The notes: generated from the letters alone by a model not told the origin. A stretch of DNA of 31,406 nucleotides from an uncultured Muribaculaceae bacterium (GCA_910584545.1 CAJUBC010000024.1:1-31406); one strand, 5' to 3'; numbered from the stretch's first letter, positions 1-9,009 are shown. Numbers and translations are program-made.

Positions 1-21
1 CAAGGCTATGCAATTGATCGC

Positions 22-108
22 TCAGACTGCCTGAAATCTAAATCCGAAACTTGAGGAGATTATATATGGCGGCGCCACATTCCCCTTGCCGCCATAGCGT
101 GTTTTCAT
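22..108 (-). CDS. possible 28-residue small ORF downstream of a promoter
   Basis: This is a short open frame reading MKTRYGGKGN... and ending FGFRFQAV, with another in-frame ATG two codons earlier at 112-114. I do not recognise it. It is listed only because a well-formed minus-strand promoter (175-206) reads straight into it. The frame contains the 9-bp inverted repeat TATGGCGGC/GCCGCCATA at 65-96, so the same stretch could instead be a structured leader for a gene beyond the left edge or a small RNA. No signal peptide or membrane segment is visible. Confidence 0.2.
   Translation of the reverse strand: MKTRYGGKGNVAPPYIISSSFGFRFQAV
65..96. other. 9-bp inverted repeat (stem-loop)
   Basis: TATGGCGGC (65-73) and GCCGCCATA (88-96) pair perfectly around a 14-nt loop. 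There is no convincing U-tract next to it on either strand, so a terminator role is weak. It lies in the leader of the transcript expected from the promoter at 175-206. Confidence 0.4.
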
Positions 109-174
109 AAACATCTTCAAACGAGTGTGCTGAACTTCTGCAAAAAATGCTTATTAAACAAGGTCTAATCGGAA

Positions 175-206
175 CAAAGTTAACACATTCTGTCATAATA
201 TCCAAA
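175..206 (-). promoter_or_regulatory. Bacteroidota-type promoter reading leftward
   Basis: On the minus strand there is TTTG (203-206), 20 bp, then TAACTTTG (175-182), a full match to the -33/-7 consensus. Transcription should start near 168-170 and run out of the left edge of the window. The surrounding 110-347 is very AT-rich, and I see no other gene in it. Confidence 0.55.
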
Positions 207-347
207 CATTTTTAATCAATTTTTATTCAAATTGCATTCGAGGAGGGCAATTGATTATTATTCAATGTTTTACAAAATTTAATTATTATAAATGTTTCCT
301 GTTATGATTGCATCAGTTCTCCTTGCAAACATAAAATTCAACCGCAC

Positions 348-383
348 AAAAAAAAAGCACTGACAATACAAACTTGTCAGTGC
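348..383 (-). terminator. intrinsic terminator of tRNA-fMet
   Basis: GCACTGACA and TGTCAGTGC form a perfect 9-bp stem (357-365 with 375-383). On the minus strand the stem is followed by nine U residues (348-356). It begins 7 bp after the tRNA 3' end. Confidence 0.9.
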
Positions 384-390
384 AACTGAA

Positions 391-465
<75 letters not shown>

Positions 466-480
466 GTCTTAAATCGAGTG

Positions 481-512
481 CAAAATTAATGCTGATTTTC
501 TAATTCTCCAAA
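481..512 (-). promoter_or_regulatory. promoter of tRNA-fMet
   Basis: On the minus strand there is TTTG (509-512), 20 bp, then TAATTTTG (481-488). Predicted initiation near 475 leaves about 10 nt of 5' leader before the mature tRNA end at 465. Confidence 0.75.
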
Positions 513-547
513 TTTAAATGCTAAAAAACATCCGTTCTTAACATAAT

Positions 548-1213
548 TTAACTTCTCAGCAGCGGTTTGAAATCCTCGAGTGGAGGGATTTCGAGTTTTA
601 TCGGCTGTTTGCTTACAGGATGGATGAATTCGATGGAGTGTGCCTGAAGGGAAATCCCTCCATCGGGATTGCTTCTTTTTGCCCCATATTTCAGATCTCC
701 CTTGATGGGATGGCCGGTGGCGGACAACTGCGCGCGAATCTGATGTTTACGTCCAGTAAGGAGATTGACCTCGAGAAGTGTGTATCGGTCGCCCCGGGCG
801 ATGGTTCGGTAACGGAGCCGCGAAAGCTTTGCTTCGCGGAGGCGGCTGTCGGAGATGAAAGTCTTGTTGATTCGGCCGTCCGGGAGGAGCCAGTTCTCGA
901 GTTCGGCTTCTTCCTGCCCGGGATGACCCTCCACCAATGCCCAGTATGTCTTATGGATCTCTCCTTCACGCAGCATACGGTTCAAGCGCTCGAGGGCCTT
1001 GGAGGTACGCGCGAATATCACCAGACCTGACACTGGGCGGTCGATGCGGTGCACGACTCCGCAGAACACATTGCCGGGTTTGTTATATTTCTCGCGAATG
1101 TATTCCTTGACTGTCTCGGAAAGCGGAGTGTCGCCGGTCTTGTCTCCCTGCACAATCTCCCCCGCCCGCTTGTTGACAACGATGATATGATTGTCCTCGT
1201 AGATAACTTCCAT
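548..1213 (-). CDS. RluA-family RNA pseudouridine synthase
   Basis: A 221-residue pseudouridine synthase that isomerises uridine in rRNA or tRNA; the target site cannot be told from the sequence. The catalytic motif HRIDRPVSG lies at 55-63, with Asp58 as the expected catalytic residue, and LLTGRKHQIRAQL follows near 152-164. It lacks the N-terminal S4 domain of RluD and RluC, so it resembles the compact RluA/TruC type. Its ATG at 1211-1213 overlaps the end of a 188-bp inverted-repeat element, so any leader and promoter must lie within or beyond that element. The TA-rich gap to the fMet tRNA gene (466-547) holds the tRNA promoter. Confidence 0.9.
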   Translation of the reverse strand: MEVIYEDNHIIVVNKRAGEIVQGDKTGDTPLSETVKEYIREKYNKPGNVFCGVVHRIDRPVSGLVIFARTSKALERLNRMLREGEIHKTYWALVEGHPGQEEAELENWLLPDGRINKTFISDSRLREAKLSRLRYRTIARGDRYTLLEVNLLTGRKHQIRAQLSATGHPIKGDLKYGAKRSNPDGGISLQAHSIEFIHPVSKQPIKLEIPPLEDFKPLLRS

Positions 1214-1399
1214 AAGTAAGTGTTCAAATTTAAACGACAGTAAGTGCTTTTTTATCTTTCATATTTACTGCGGATCCTTTTTGGCCGCTTACGATTTGTC
1301 GTTCAGTCGAATATGTTTATATTCTCCTTCACTCCGCACCGTAATCGACTCAAAAATAATCTCGCATTAAATATGAATTAAATTTGAACACTTACTTAT
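1212..1399. repeat. 188-bp element with 22-bp perfect terminal inverted repeats
   Basis: The sequence starting ATAAGTAAGTGTTC at 1212-1233 is repeated exactly as its reverse complement at 1378-1399, 144 bp away. A second, imperfect pair lies inside: AACGACAGTAAG near 1233 against CTTACGATTTGTCGTT near 1289. There is no ORF of useful length. The architecture is that of a MITE or other small non-autonomous element. Its sequence is unrelated to the two 330-bp elements further right. No clear target-site duplication is visible. Confidence 0.6.
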
Positions 1400-1412
1400 C
1401 AATCTAACATGA

Positions 1413-1442
1413 AAACCGTCCGGAATATTATCCGGACGGTTT
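1413..1442 (-). terminator. stem-loop at the end of the MFS-tkt run
   Basis: AAACCGTCCGGA (1413-1424) and TCCGGACGGTTT (1431-1442) form a perfect 12-bp stem with a 6-nt loop, 58 bp after the transketolase stop. The stem's own A/T end supplies a short U-run on either strand, so it may act in both directions. Confidence 0.65.
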
Positions 1443-1499
1443 AATCTTTAGGTTTAATCTTTATCGGCGGGTTACAAGGCCGCCGGGACTATTTCTCTA

Positions 1500-3530
1500 T
1501 TACTTCTGCGAGGCAAGGAAGGCGCGGATGCGGGCTGTTACGGCTTCGGGAGTATAGCCGAACTTCTCCTCAAGCACTTTTGCGGGTGCGGATGCTCCGA
1601 AGCGCTCGAGACCCATCACTTCGTAACGGCCGCTCATCACGGGCCACAGGGCCGCGGGCAGACCGCTGGTAAGGCCGAACTGCGGCACACCGGCAGGAAG
1701 CACGCTATCGCGATATTCGGGAGACTGCTCACCGAAGAGTCCTGCGGAGGGTACCGATACCACGCGCGCCTTTATGTCATCGGCTTTCAGGGCTTCTGCC
1801 GCATGTACGAGCAATGCCACATCACTGCCATTGGCCACGAGCACTACATCGGGATTATCTGCGGGAACAACCACATAGCCTCCGAATGCGGCCTTCCTGG
1901 CCTCCTCGCGGCGGTTCTCGCTGGGAAGGTCCTCGAGATTCTGGCGGGAGAAGATGAGCACGGTGGGTGTGTCCTTGTTCTCCATGGCCAGACGGTAGGC
2001 TTCTACGGTCTCAGCCGAGTCGGCGGGACGGATCACGAGCACGGAGGGACGGCCGCTGAAATTGCGCACCTGCTCCATGAGGCGGATCTGAGCCTCCTGC
2101 TCGATGGGCTCATGTGTGGGGCCGTCCTCTCCGACACGGAACGAGTCGTGTGTATAGATGAATTTCACGGGGAGTTCCTGCAGCGCGGCCATGCGGATGG
2201 CGGGCTTCATGTAATCGCTGAACACGAAGAACGTGGCGCAGGCTCCGAACACACCTCCGTGGAGCGCGATACCGTTGATGATGCAGGCCATGGTGAGCTC
2301 CGCGACACCCATCTGGAGGAACGCTCCCGTGAAGTCTCCGCGCTGGAAGGCGTGGGTATTCTTGAGGAATCCGTCTGTCTTGTCGCTGTTGGCGAGGTCG
2401 GCACTCGACACTATCATGTTGCCGACATGTTCGGCAAGGAATCCGAGCACGGATGCCGATGCCGCGCGCGACGCCATGTTGGGCTTGAGCGGAATTGAAT
2501 CCCAGTCGAGTTCGGGAAGCTTAAGCTCGCGGTAGTCGCGCAGACGCTCGGCAAGTTGCGGGTTCTGTCGTGCCCAGAGATCGAATTCACGGCGACGGTC
2601 GGCAACGATCTTCTTGAGCTGAGCGGCGCGCTCTTCATAGAGAGCCTTCACCTCGGGACGGATCACCCAGGGATTCCCAGGGTCACCTCCCCAGCCGCGA
2701 ACCGTCGCGTCGAGATCGGCACCTGCGGCGGAGAGTGGCTGTCCGTGGGTATTGACCGCACCCTCCATGGATGAGCCGTCGGCACGGACAACGCCGCGTG
2801 CCATGACGGTATGGCCGATGATGAGCGTGGGACGTTCCTTCTCCTCGACAGCGGTCTGCAACGCTCCGGCAATGGCCAGCGGGTCGCAACCGTCAACATC
2901 AAGGACGTTCCAGCCCCAGGCGCGATACTTGGCGGCGACATCCTCGCGGTCCACGACCTCCACCTTGGTGGAGAGCTGTACCTTGTTGGAGTCATAGAAC
3001 ATTATGAGGTTGTGGAGGCCGAGCAGACCGGCGATACGGCCCGCGCCCTGAGAGATCTCCTCCTGGATACCGCCGTCGGAGATGAAGGCGTAGGTCTTGT
3101 GGGCGACAACATCGCCGAAGCGGGCGGCAAGGAAGCGCTCCGCGATGGCACAGCCGACGGCCATCACGTGTCCCTGTCCGAGAGGACCGGAACCGTTCTC
3201 CACGCCGCGCTCCACATCCAGCTCGGGATGACCGGGGGTAACGCTACCCCACTGACGGAAGTTCCGCAGGTCATCCATCGAATATTTGCCGGTGAGCGCC
3301 AGGATGCTGTAAAGCATCGGCGACATGTGGCCGGGATCAAGGAAGAAACGGTCACGAGCGAACCAGCTCGGATCCTCAGGGTCGTACACGAGGAACGACG
3401 AATAGAGCACATTGATGAAATCGGCTGCGCCGAGCGCACCCCCGGGATGGCCGGACTTTGCTTTCTCCACCATCTCGGCAATCAGGACGCGCAGATTGTT
3501 CGCGGCCGAATTCATTGTATTTACATCCAT
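1500..3530 (-). CDS. tkt: transketolase
   Basis: A 676-residue transketolase, full length for the family. It moves two-carbon ketol units between sugar phosphates in the non-oxidative pentose phosphate pathway, using thiamine diphosphate and a divalent metal in the cytosol. The N-terminal KSGHPGGALG, the NGSGPLGQGH segment and the cofactor motif SDGGIQEE...DSNKVQ are all present. SDG in place of the usual GDG is, to my knowledge, the normal form in Bacteroidota. The C-terminal half carries the pyrimidine-binding and C-terminal transketolase domains (for example THDSFRVGEDGPTHEP). The ATG at 3530 was chosen; a second ATG five codons on is possible. It lies 33 bp after the MFS gene and probably shares its transcript. 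Confidence 0.96.
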   Translation of the reverse strand: MDVNTMNSAANNLRVLIAEMVEKAKSGHPGGALGAADFINVLYSSFLVYDPEDPSWFARDRFFLDPGHMSPMLYSILALTGKYSMDDLRNFRQWGSVTPGHPELDVERGVENGSGPLGQGHVMAVGCAIAERFLAARFGDVVAHKTYAFISDGGIQEEISQGAGRIAGLLGLHNLIMFYDSNKVQLSTKVEVVDREDVAAKYRAWGWNVLDVDGCDPLAIAGALQTAVEEKERPTLIIGHTVMARGVVRADGSSMEGAVNTHGQPLSAAGADLDATVRGWGGDPGNPWVIRPEVKALYEERAAQLKKIVADRRREFDLWARQNPQLAERLRDYRELKLPELDWDSIPLKPNMASRAASASVLGFLAEHVGNMIVSSADLANSDKTDGFLKNTHAFQRGDFTGAFLQMGVAELTMACIINGIALHGGVFGACATFFVFSDYMKPAIRMAALQELPVKFIYTHDSFRVGEDGPTHEPIEQEAQIRLMEQVRNFSGRPSVLVIRPADSAETVEAYRLAMENKDTPTVLIFSRQNLEDLPSENRREEARKAAFGGYVVVPADNPDVVLVANGSDVALLVHAAEALKADDIKARVVSVPSAGLFGEQSPEYRDSVLPAGVPQFGLTSGLPAALWPVMSGRYEVMGLERFGASAPAKVLEEKFGYTPEAVTARIRAFLASQK

Positions 3531-3563
3531 ATTAATTAAGTTTTATTGATATTGATCTAAGGG

Positions 3564-4889
3564 TCAGAGATCGCGGAGGTCCGGAGCGTCATCCTGGTCT
3601 ACGGGGATGTCCTTGTTGACGTTCTTGGAACCGACAAGCGAGTAGAAGAGGATATAGGCGAGCATGGCTACAACCAGCCAGTAGCTGTTGACGTAACCGG
3701 CTGTACGGCCGATCCAGTCCTGGATATAGGGCATGACGCCACCGCCGACAACCATCATCATGAAGAGGCCGGAAGCCTTGGCTGTATACTTACCGAGACC
3801 TTCGGTGGCGAGGTTGAAGATACCGCCCCACATCACAGAAGTGCAGAGTCCGCAGAGGAAGAGGAAGAGACACTTCATCGGCACCTGGCCGGAAGTGATG
3901 TTGAGCGCGGGAATGGAGGGAGAGGTAAACGTGATGTCTTCGGGAAGGAAGATGGCGGTGAGTACGAGAAGGATGCCGACTGTGGAGACGGTAAGCATCT
4001 GGGTGCGGGTAGACACCTTTCCGGAGATGATGGAGCTCAGGAAACGGCCTATGAGCATCATGAGCCAGTAGAGGGCTGCGAGGGAACCTGCGACGGCTGC
4101 GGCACCTTCGAAGTTCTCGCGGGAGATCCATGCATTCATCTCGCCCGGTATACCGATCTCGATACCTACGTAGAAGAAGATTGCGATCACGCCGAGGAGG
4201 CAGTGGCGGAAGGCGAGCGGGCTATGCTCGTATTTCACTTTCCTGAGGTTGGACTGCGGCTCCTGAATCTTCACGAAGGAGATGACGATGAATGACAGGA
4301 CGAAGATCACGATACCGGTAACGACAAGAGGAGCGACAGAGGCCATGGTGGTCTGCTTCGTGAGAGTCCCGACAAGCATACCTACGAGCAGCGGAGTGAG
4401 CGTACCGGCAAGGGAGTTGAGCGTACCGCCGGTCTGGATCAGCTGGTTGCCCTTGTTGCCGCCGCCTCCGAGGAGGTTGAGCATCGGGTTTACCACGGTA
4501 TTGAGCATGCAGACGCAGAGACCGCAGATGAACGCGCCGAGGAGGTAGATGAAGAGATTGAGTGTCACCGGGTTCTCACCGCCCACGACAACCACGTCAG
4601 CTCCGGCCACGCTGGACAGGAGCTGTATCGAGAGACCGATGGCGCCGACGGCCAACGCTATCAGAGCAGTCTTCTTATAACCATATTTGATGAGCATGTT
4701 GCCGGCAGGTATTCCCATGAAGAGATAGGCAAGGAAGTTCATGAGGTTTCCGGCCATGCCGGACCATTCGTAACGGAAGCTCCAGATGTTACCGAACGGT
4801 GCGGCCATGTTGGTGACGAACGAAATCATCGCGAACATGAAGAACATCGTGATGATCGCCACAACAGGTTTCTTTTGAGTCGTTATCAT
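3564..4889 (-). CDS. MFS transporter, FucP-like sugar:H+ symporter family
   Basis: A 441-residue, very hydrophobic protein with about 12 predicted membrane helices in the inner membrane. The C-terminal segment MWGGIFNLATEGLGKYTAKASGL followed by a glycine-rich VVGGG helix is typical of the FucP/FHS branch of the major facilitator superfamily, which carries fucose, glucose/galactose and similar sugars with protons. The substrate cannot be fixed from sequence alone. It precedes tkt in the same direction, which fits import of a sugar feeding the pentose phosphate pathway. No consensus promoter was found in the 74-bp leader gap (4890-4963). Confidence 0.85.
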   Translation of the reverse strand: MITTQKKPVVAIITMFFMFAMISFVTNMAAPFGNIWSFRYEWSGMAGNLMNFLAYLFMGIPAGNMLIKYGYKKTALIALAVGAIGLSIQLLSSVAGADVVVVGGENPVTLNLFIYLLGAFICGLCVCMLNTVVNPMLNLLGGGGNKGNQLIQTGGTLNSLAGTLTPLLVGMLVGTLTKQTTMASVAPLVVTGIVIFVLSFIVISFVKIQEPQSNLRKVKYEHSPLAFRHCLLGVIAIFFYVGIEIGIPGEMNAWISRENFEGAAAVAGSLAALYWLMMLIGRFLSSIISGKVSTRTQMLTVSTVGILLVLTAIFLPEDITFTSPSIPALNITSGQVPMKCLFLFLCGLCTSVMWGGIFNLATEGLGKYTAKASGLFMMMVVGGGVMPYIQDWIGRTAGYVNSYWLVVAMLAYILFYSLVGSKNVNKDIPVDQDDAPDLRDL

Positions 4890-4963
4890 AATTTTGATTT
4901 TAAGTTAGTTATGTTTTAGTAATTGATTTATCCCGTTAGATTGAGTTCTGAAACCGGCAGCGT

Positions 4964-5632
4964 TCAATATTGCCTCGGGCCGAATATGCGTGTGCCTACC
5001 CGCACGAGGCTGGAGCCCTCCTGCACCGCTATGGGCCAGTCTCCGCTCATTCCCATCGAGAGGGTGTCGAACCCTCTGAGCCCGAGGGCACCGTCATCGC
5101 GGACGGCATGGTACACGCCTGCTATCGCCCTGAAGTCAGCCCTGACACGCTCCACATCGTCGGTATTGGAAGCCATCCCCATCACTCCGCATATATGGGT
5201 GGCCTTGAGACTCTCGAACCTGCGGGCTTTGAAATAGTCGAGGAGTTCCTCGGGCCAGAAGCCGAACTTAGTCTCCTCGCGGGCCACGTGAACCTGCATC
5301 AGCACCCGGGTGACAACACCGGCACGCTCCGACTCCCTGTCGATCAGTTCGAGAAGTCGCTCCGAGTCCACGCTCTCGATGAGCGCGGTCTTCCCTATCA
5401 GCTGACGAACCTTGTTGGTCTGCAGATGACCGATGAAATGCCACTGTATATCGGAGGGACAGAGCGGAATCTTCTGCAGGAGTTCCTGTACACGGCTTTC
5501 GCCGAAAAGACGTTGTCCGGCGGCGTAAGCTTCTGCCACAGCCTCCACCGGATGGAATTTAGATACAGCCACAAGCCGCACTCCCTCCGGAAGTTCGGCG
5601 TGAAGTTCCTTTATCTCGCTTGTTATCGACAT
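4964..5632 (-). CDS. yggS: YggS-family PLP homeostasis protein
   Basis: A 222-residue, single-domain TIM-barrel protein that binds pyridoxal phosphate. It is known in the family for keeping PLP and amino-acid pools balanced rather than for a clear enzymatic reaction. LVAVSKFHP places the PLP lysine at Lys25. HFIGHLQTNK near 65-74 and the phosphate-binding end MGMSGDWPIAVQEGSSLVRVGTRIFG are intact. It starts 5 bp after the DUF4494 stop, so the two genes form one transcript. Confidence 0.95.
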   Translation of the reverse strand: MSITSEIKELHAELPEGVRLVAVSKFHPVEAVAEAYAAGQRLFGESRVQELLQKIPLCPSDIQWHFIGHLQTNKVRQLIGKTALIESVDSERLLELIDRESERAGVVTRVLMQVHVAREETKFGFWPEELLDYFKARRFESLKATHICGVMGMASNTDDVERVRADFRAIAGVYHAVRDDGALGLRGFDTLSMGMSGDWPIAVQEGSSLVRVGTRIFGPRQY

Positions 5633-5637
5633 GACGT

Positions 5638-6090
5638 TTACTCCTGTCCGTTGTCCTTAAGTGTGAGATCCGCGCCGAACACATCCATCAGCAGCGTCTC
5701 CGCTATTGATGCGATCTCATAGTCGGCCATTGTACCCTCCATCCCTTTCTTGAAGTTGCCGAGGGCGCTGTCGAAATCGGAGGCCTGCACCAGAATCTGC
5801 GAGACCGTCTTTTTCTCCACTCCGCTCTTCTCGTCGAGAGTGATGAAATTCACCTTAACCAGGTAGTATCGGTCGCCGCCTTCGTTGAAAAATATCTCCG
5901 AGATTTTAGTCTTCTTCTCCGAAGCTATCGAGTACTCGCCGGAAATGAACGGCTTCATCTCCTCCATGATGCGGGCCTCCGCCTCGGTAAAAGTCAGGGC
6001 ATCCACAAGATAGGGCTCATTCACCTTCTTGATGGTGCCGTTTTCCTGCATTTTGTCGTATCTTACCTTACATTCAAACCAAAGTGCCAT
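5638..6090 (-). CDS. DUF4494 family protein
   Basis: A 150-residue protein of the Bacteroidota family DUF4494, function unknown. It begins MALWFECKVRYDKMQENG and has no signal peptide or membrane helix, so it is probably cytosolic. The frame is open 18 codons further upstream, but MALWFECK is the usual family start, so the ATG at 6088-6090 was chosen. yggS follows after 5 bp, and this pairing is the only functional hint. Confidence 0.85.
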   Translation of the reverse strand: MALWFECKVRYDKMQENGTIKKVNEPYLVDALTFTEAEARIMEEMKPFISGEYSIASEKKTKISEIFFNEGGDRYYLVKVNFITLDEKSGVEKKTVSQILVQASDFDSALGNFKKGMEGTMADYEIASIAETLLMDVFGADLTLKDNGQE

Positions 6091-6152
6091 TGTCTGATAG
6101 TTTATTGTCCATGGGGTGTGCCATGCACCGATACGGACAGGCACACGCAGTG

Positions 6153-6160
6153 CAAAGTTA
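6153..6160 (-). promoter_or_regulatory. -7 element for the DUF4494-yggS transcript
   Basis: TAACTTTG on the minus strand is a full match to the TAnnTTTG -7 box, 63 bp before the ATG. No matching -33 TTTG stands at 19-21 bp, so this promoter is incomplete by eye. Confidence 0.4.
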
Positions 6161-6244
6161 CAAAATATATTCGATTAAATTAACAGCTTGAAGATATTTT
6201 AATAAAAAAAGGGATGACAGTTAAAATTATCTGATAATAATTGT

Positions 6245-6252
6245 TATATTTG
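6245..6252 (+). promoter_or_regulatory. -7 element for cydAB
   Basis: TATATTTG matches the Bacteroidota -7 box 47 bp before the cydA ATG. The -33 position holds only GTTAAA, a poor match, which would fit a promoter that needs an activator. Confidence 0.5.
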
Positions 6253-6298
6253 CAATCGGATAACGATAGAAAAGATACTATAAACTAAAACATACGTT

Positions 6299-7852
6299 AT
6301 GGAGAATCTGACCGCTGTTGTCGACTGGTCGCGGATGCAGTTCGCGCTGACCGCGATCTACCACTGGCTCTTCGTACCCCTCACGCTGGGACTCTCGGTG
6401 CTGGTGGCTGTGATGGAGACAATCTATCTGAGAACCAAATCGGAGAAGTGGCTTAAAGCCACCAAATTCTGGATGACCCTGTTCGGCATCAACTTTGCCA
6501 TCGGCGTGGCCACCGGTCTTATCCTGGAGTTCGAGTTCGGTACGAACTGGAGCAACTATTCCTGGTTTGTGGGCGACATTTTCGGCGCACCGCTCGCTAT
6601 CGAGGGTATCCTCGCGTTTTTCATGGAGGCCACCTTCGTGGCTGTGATGTTCTTCGGATGGAACAAGGTCAGTCCCCGCTTCCATCTCACCTCCACATGG
6701 CTCACTGCGATCGGAGCCGCTATTTCCTCTCTCTGGATCCTCATAGCCAACGCCTGGATGCAGTATCCCGTGGGCATGGAGTTCGACCCGGCGCAGATGC
6801 GCAACGTGATGGATGACTTCTGGGCCCTCTTCTCCGGCATAGCGGTCAACAAGTTCTTCCACGCCGTGTTCAGCGGCTGGGCCCTGGCCGGTGTCTTCGT
6901 CATAGGTGTAAGCTGCTTCATGCTCTGGAAACGCCGCAACCGTGATTTCGCCATCCTCTCGATCCGTGCGGCATCATGGTTCGGCCTTATCGGACTCGGC
7001 CTCACGATATGGACCGGTGACGGGTCGGCAGTGCAGGTGGCCCGCCACCAGCCGATGAAACTCGCCGCCATGGAAGGACTTTATCACGGCAACGAGGCGC
7101 AGTCCATCTCCGCAGTCGCCATCCTCAACCCCGACAAGCGATGGGACAACGATGAGATAGAATATCTCTTCGACATATCCATTCCTTACGGACTCTCGAT
7201 CCTCGCCAAACATGACCCGCACGCGTTCGTGCCCGGTATCGCCGACATCGTGAAGGGTATTGACGTTGTTGACGGGGATACAGTCAATACCGTGTCGTAC
7301 GCCGAGCGAATAGAGCGCGGCAAGGCCTCGCAGAAAGCCCTCGCTGCGTACGACGCCGCCCGCAAGGCCGGCGACAAGGCCGCTATGGAATCATCCCTTA
7401 AGGATTTCCGCGCCGATTATCCTTACTTCGGCTACGGCTACCTCAACAACGTCGACGAGGCCATTCCCCCGGTTGGCGTGACCTTCACCACATTCCGCCT
7501 TATGGTGATATTGGGAAGCTATTTCCTGCTCTTCTACATCTTCACAATAGCGCTCACCTATAAACCGCATCTGCTCGAGCGCTGGCGCTGGTTCCAGCTC
7601 ATAGCGATGATATCGGTGCCGTTCATGTGGGTATGCTCCGAGGCAGGCTGGGCCGTGGCTGAAGTGGGCCGCCAGCCCTGGACCATCCAGGATCTGCTCC
7701 CCACCTGCGCGGCTATCTCCGACATTCCGGCGTCGTCCGTCGTGACTACGTTCTGGATGTTCGCAGCCGTATTCACCATCCTCCTTGTGGCGGAGGTCAG
7801 CATCATGTGCCACTTTGTGAACAAAGAAACCAAGACTAAAATCCTTTCGTGA
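6299..7852 (+). CDS. cydA: cytochrome bd ubiquinol oxidase subunit I
   Basis: A 517-residue membrane subunit of cytochrome bd oxidase. It oxidises quinol (menaquinol in this group) and reduces O2 with high affinity. By alignment with the E. coli protein, His22 matches the His19 haem ligand, and His188 (KFFHAVFSG) and Met401 (FRLM) match the b558 ligands. Glu102 and Glu110 (AIEGILAFFMEATF) match the conserved proton-path acids, and KLAAMEG at 253-259 matches the quinol-binding KLAAIE. The C-terminal EAGWAVAEVGRQPW is present. The extended periplasmic stretch 260-390 is the Q loop. cydB follows 33 bp later. Confidence 0.97.
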   Translation: MENLTAVVDWSRMQFALTAIYHWLFVPLTLGLSVLVAVMETIYLRTKSEKWLKATKFWMTLFGINFAIGVATGLILEFEFGTNWSNYSWFVGDIFGAPLAIEGILAFFMEATFVAVMFFGWNKVSPRFHLTSTWLTAIGAAISSLWILIANAWMQYPVGMEFDPAQMRNVMDDFWALFSGIAVNKFFHAVFSGWALAGVFVIGVSCFMLWKRRNRDFAILSIRAASWFGLIGLGLTIWTGDGSAVQVARHQPMKLAAMEGLYHGNEAQSISAVAILNPDKRWDNDEIEYLFDISIPYGLSILAKHDPHAFVPGIADIVKGIDVVDGDTVNTVSYAERIERGKASQKALAAYDAARKAGDKAAMESSLKDFRADYPYFGYGYLNNVDEAIPPVGVTFTTFRLMVILGSYFLLFYIFTIALTYKPHLLERWRWFQLIAMISVPFMWVCSEAGWAVAEVGRQPWTIQDLLPTCAAISDIPASSVVTTFWMFAAVFTILLVAEVSIMCHFVNKETKTKILS

Positions 7853-7885
7853 GCACCGGCTTGCGGAAAATCAATACTATAAGAT

Positions 7886-9001
7886 ATGACACTTGAATGT
7901 TTGCAAGACTATTGGTGGCTGCTGATCTCGGTGCTCGGCGGTATCCTCGTGTTCCTCCTCTTCGTGCAGGGGGGCCAGTCCATGATATATACTCTCGGCA
8001 CCGATCAACGCCGTCGCGACATGGTCATTTCGGCGATGGGCTCGAAATGGGAGCTGACATACACTACCCTCGTCACTTTCGGCGGAGCCCTCTTCGCCTC
8101 GTTCCCGCTCTTTTATTCCACGAGTTTCGGCGGTGCCTACTGGCTCTGGATCCTCATCCTGTTCAGCTTCGTGCTGCAGGCGGTAAGTTATGAATACCGC
8201 CGCAAGAAGGGAAATGTCTACGGATCGCGCACCTACGACGCCTTCCTTTTCATCAACGGTTCCGTTGGCACGCTGCTGCTCGGAGTGGCTGTGGCTATGT
8301 TCTTTTTCGGCGGAGAGTTCACGGTGAACCGCGACAGCATCCTCACGACCGGTTCGCCGGTGATTTCCCGCTGGGCCGACACCCACGGCTTCGAGGCGAT
8401 CTTCAACTGGCGCAACCTTGTACTCGGCGTGGCAGTCCTCTTTCTCGCCCGCATGCAGGGCTGCATGTATCTGGTGAACCGCTATTCGGACGATGTGGCG
8501 TTGCTGCGCACGCTAAAGACCAAGGCTCTCATCAACGGCGGAATCTTCGTGGTGTTCTTCCTCTGGTTCCTCGGCATGCTGCTCACTGCCAACGGCTACG
8601 CGGTGACGAGCGTAGACGGTTTCACGACTTCCGTGGAAGTCACACCGTACAAGTATCTGCATAATTTCATCGACCTCTGGTGGGCCGGGTTAGCACTGCT
8701 CGTAGGCGTGGTACTGGTGCTCTACGGTCTGATCCGCACCTGCTTCGCCGCCCGCTTCGACAAGGGGATATGGTTCACCGGCATCGGTACGTTCCTTGTG
8801 GTGGCATCCCTGTTTTGGGTAGCCGGTTACAACGACACCGCGTTCCTCCCCTCGCTCGCCGACCCGATGTCGTCGCTGACGATCCGCAACGCCTCCTCGT
8901 CCGAGTTCACGCTGACAGTGATGAGCTGGGTATCGCTGCTGATCCCCTTCGTACTCGCCTACATCTGGTACGTATGGCGCGCCATGGACAAAAAGAATTA
9001 A
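7886..9001 (+). CDS. cydB: cytochrome bd ubiquinol oxidase subunit II
   Basis: A 371-residue membrane subunit pairing with CydA, with about eight to nine hydrophobic segments. The N-terminal YWWLLISVLGGILVF and the FVQGGQSM segment fit CydB of Bacteroidota. It lies 33 bp after cydA and is closed by a strong terminator, so cydAB is a two-gene operon. I find no small cydX-like frame before or after the pair. Confidence 0.95.
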   Translation: MTLECLQDYWWLLISVLGGILVFLLFVQGGQSMIYTLGTDQRRRDMVISAMGSKWELTYTTLVTFGGALFASFPLFYSTSFGGAYWLWILILFSFVLQAVSYEYRRKKGNVYGSRTYDAFLFINGSVGTLLLGVAVAMFFFGGEFTVNRDSILTTGSPVISRWADTHGFEAIFNWRNLVLGVAVLFLARMQGCMYLVNRYSDDVALLRTLKTKALINGGIFVVFFLWFLGMLLTANGYAVTSVDGFTTSVEVTPYKYLHNFIDLWWAGLALLVGVVLVLYGLIRTCFAARFDKGIWFTGIGTFLVVASLFWVAGYNDTAFLPSLADPMSSLTIRNASSSEFTLTVMSWVSLLIPFVLAYIWYVWRAMDKKN

Positions 9002-9009
9002 AAGATATC

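Noticed and set aside
2811..3539. 242-residue plus-strand ORF opposite transketolase
   Set aside because: It is antisense to catalytic regions of transketolase, and its composition mirrors that gene.
4970..5722. 250-residue plus-strand ORF opposite yggS
   Set aside because: It is a shadow of the conserved yggS gene, with no family motif and no promoter.
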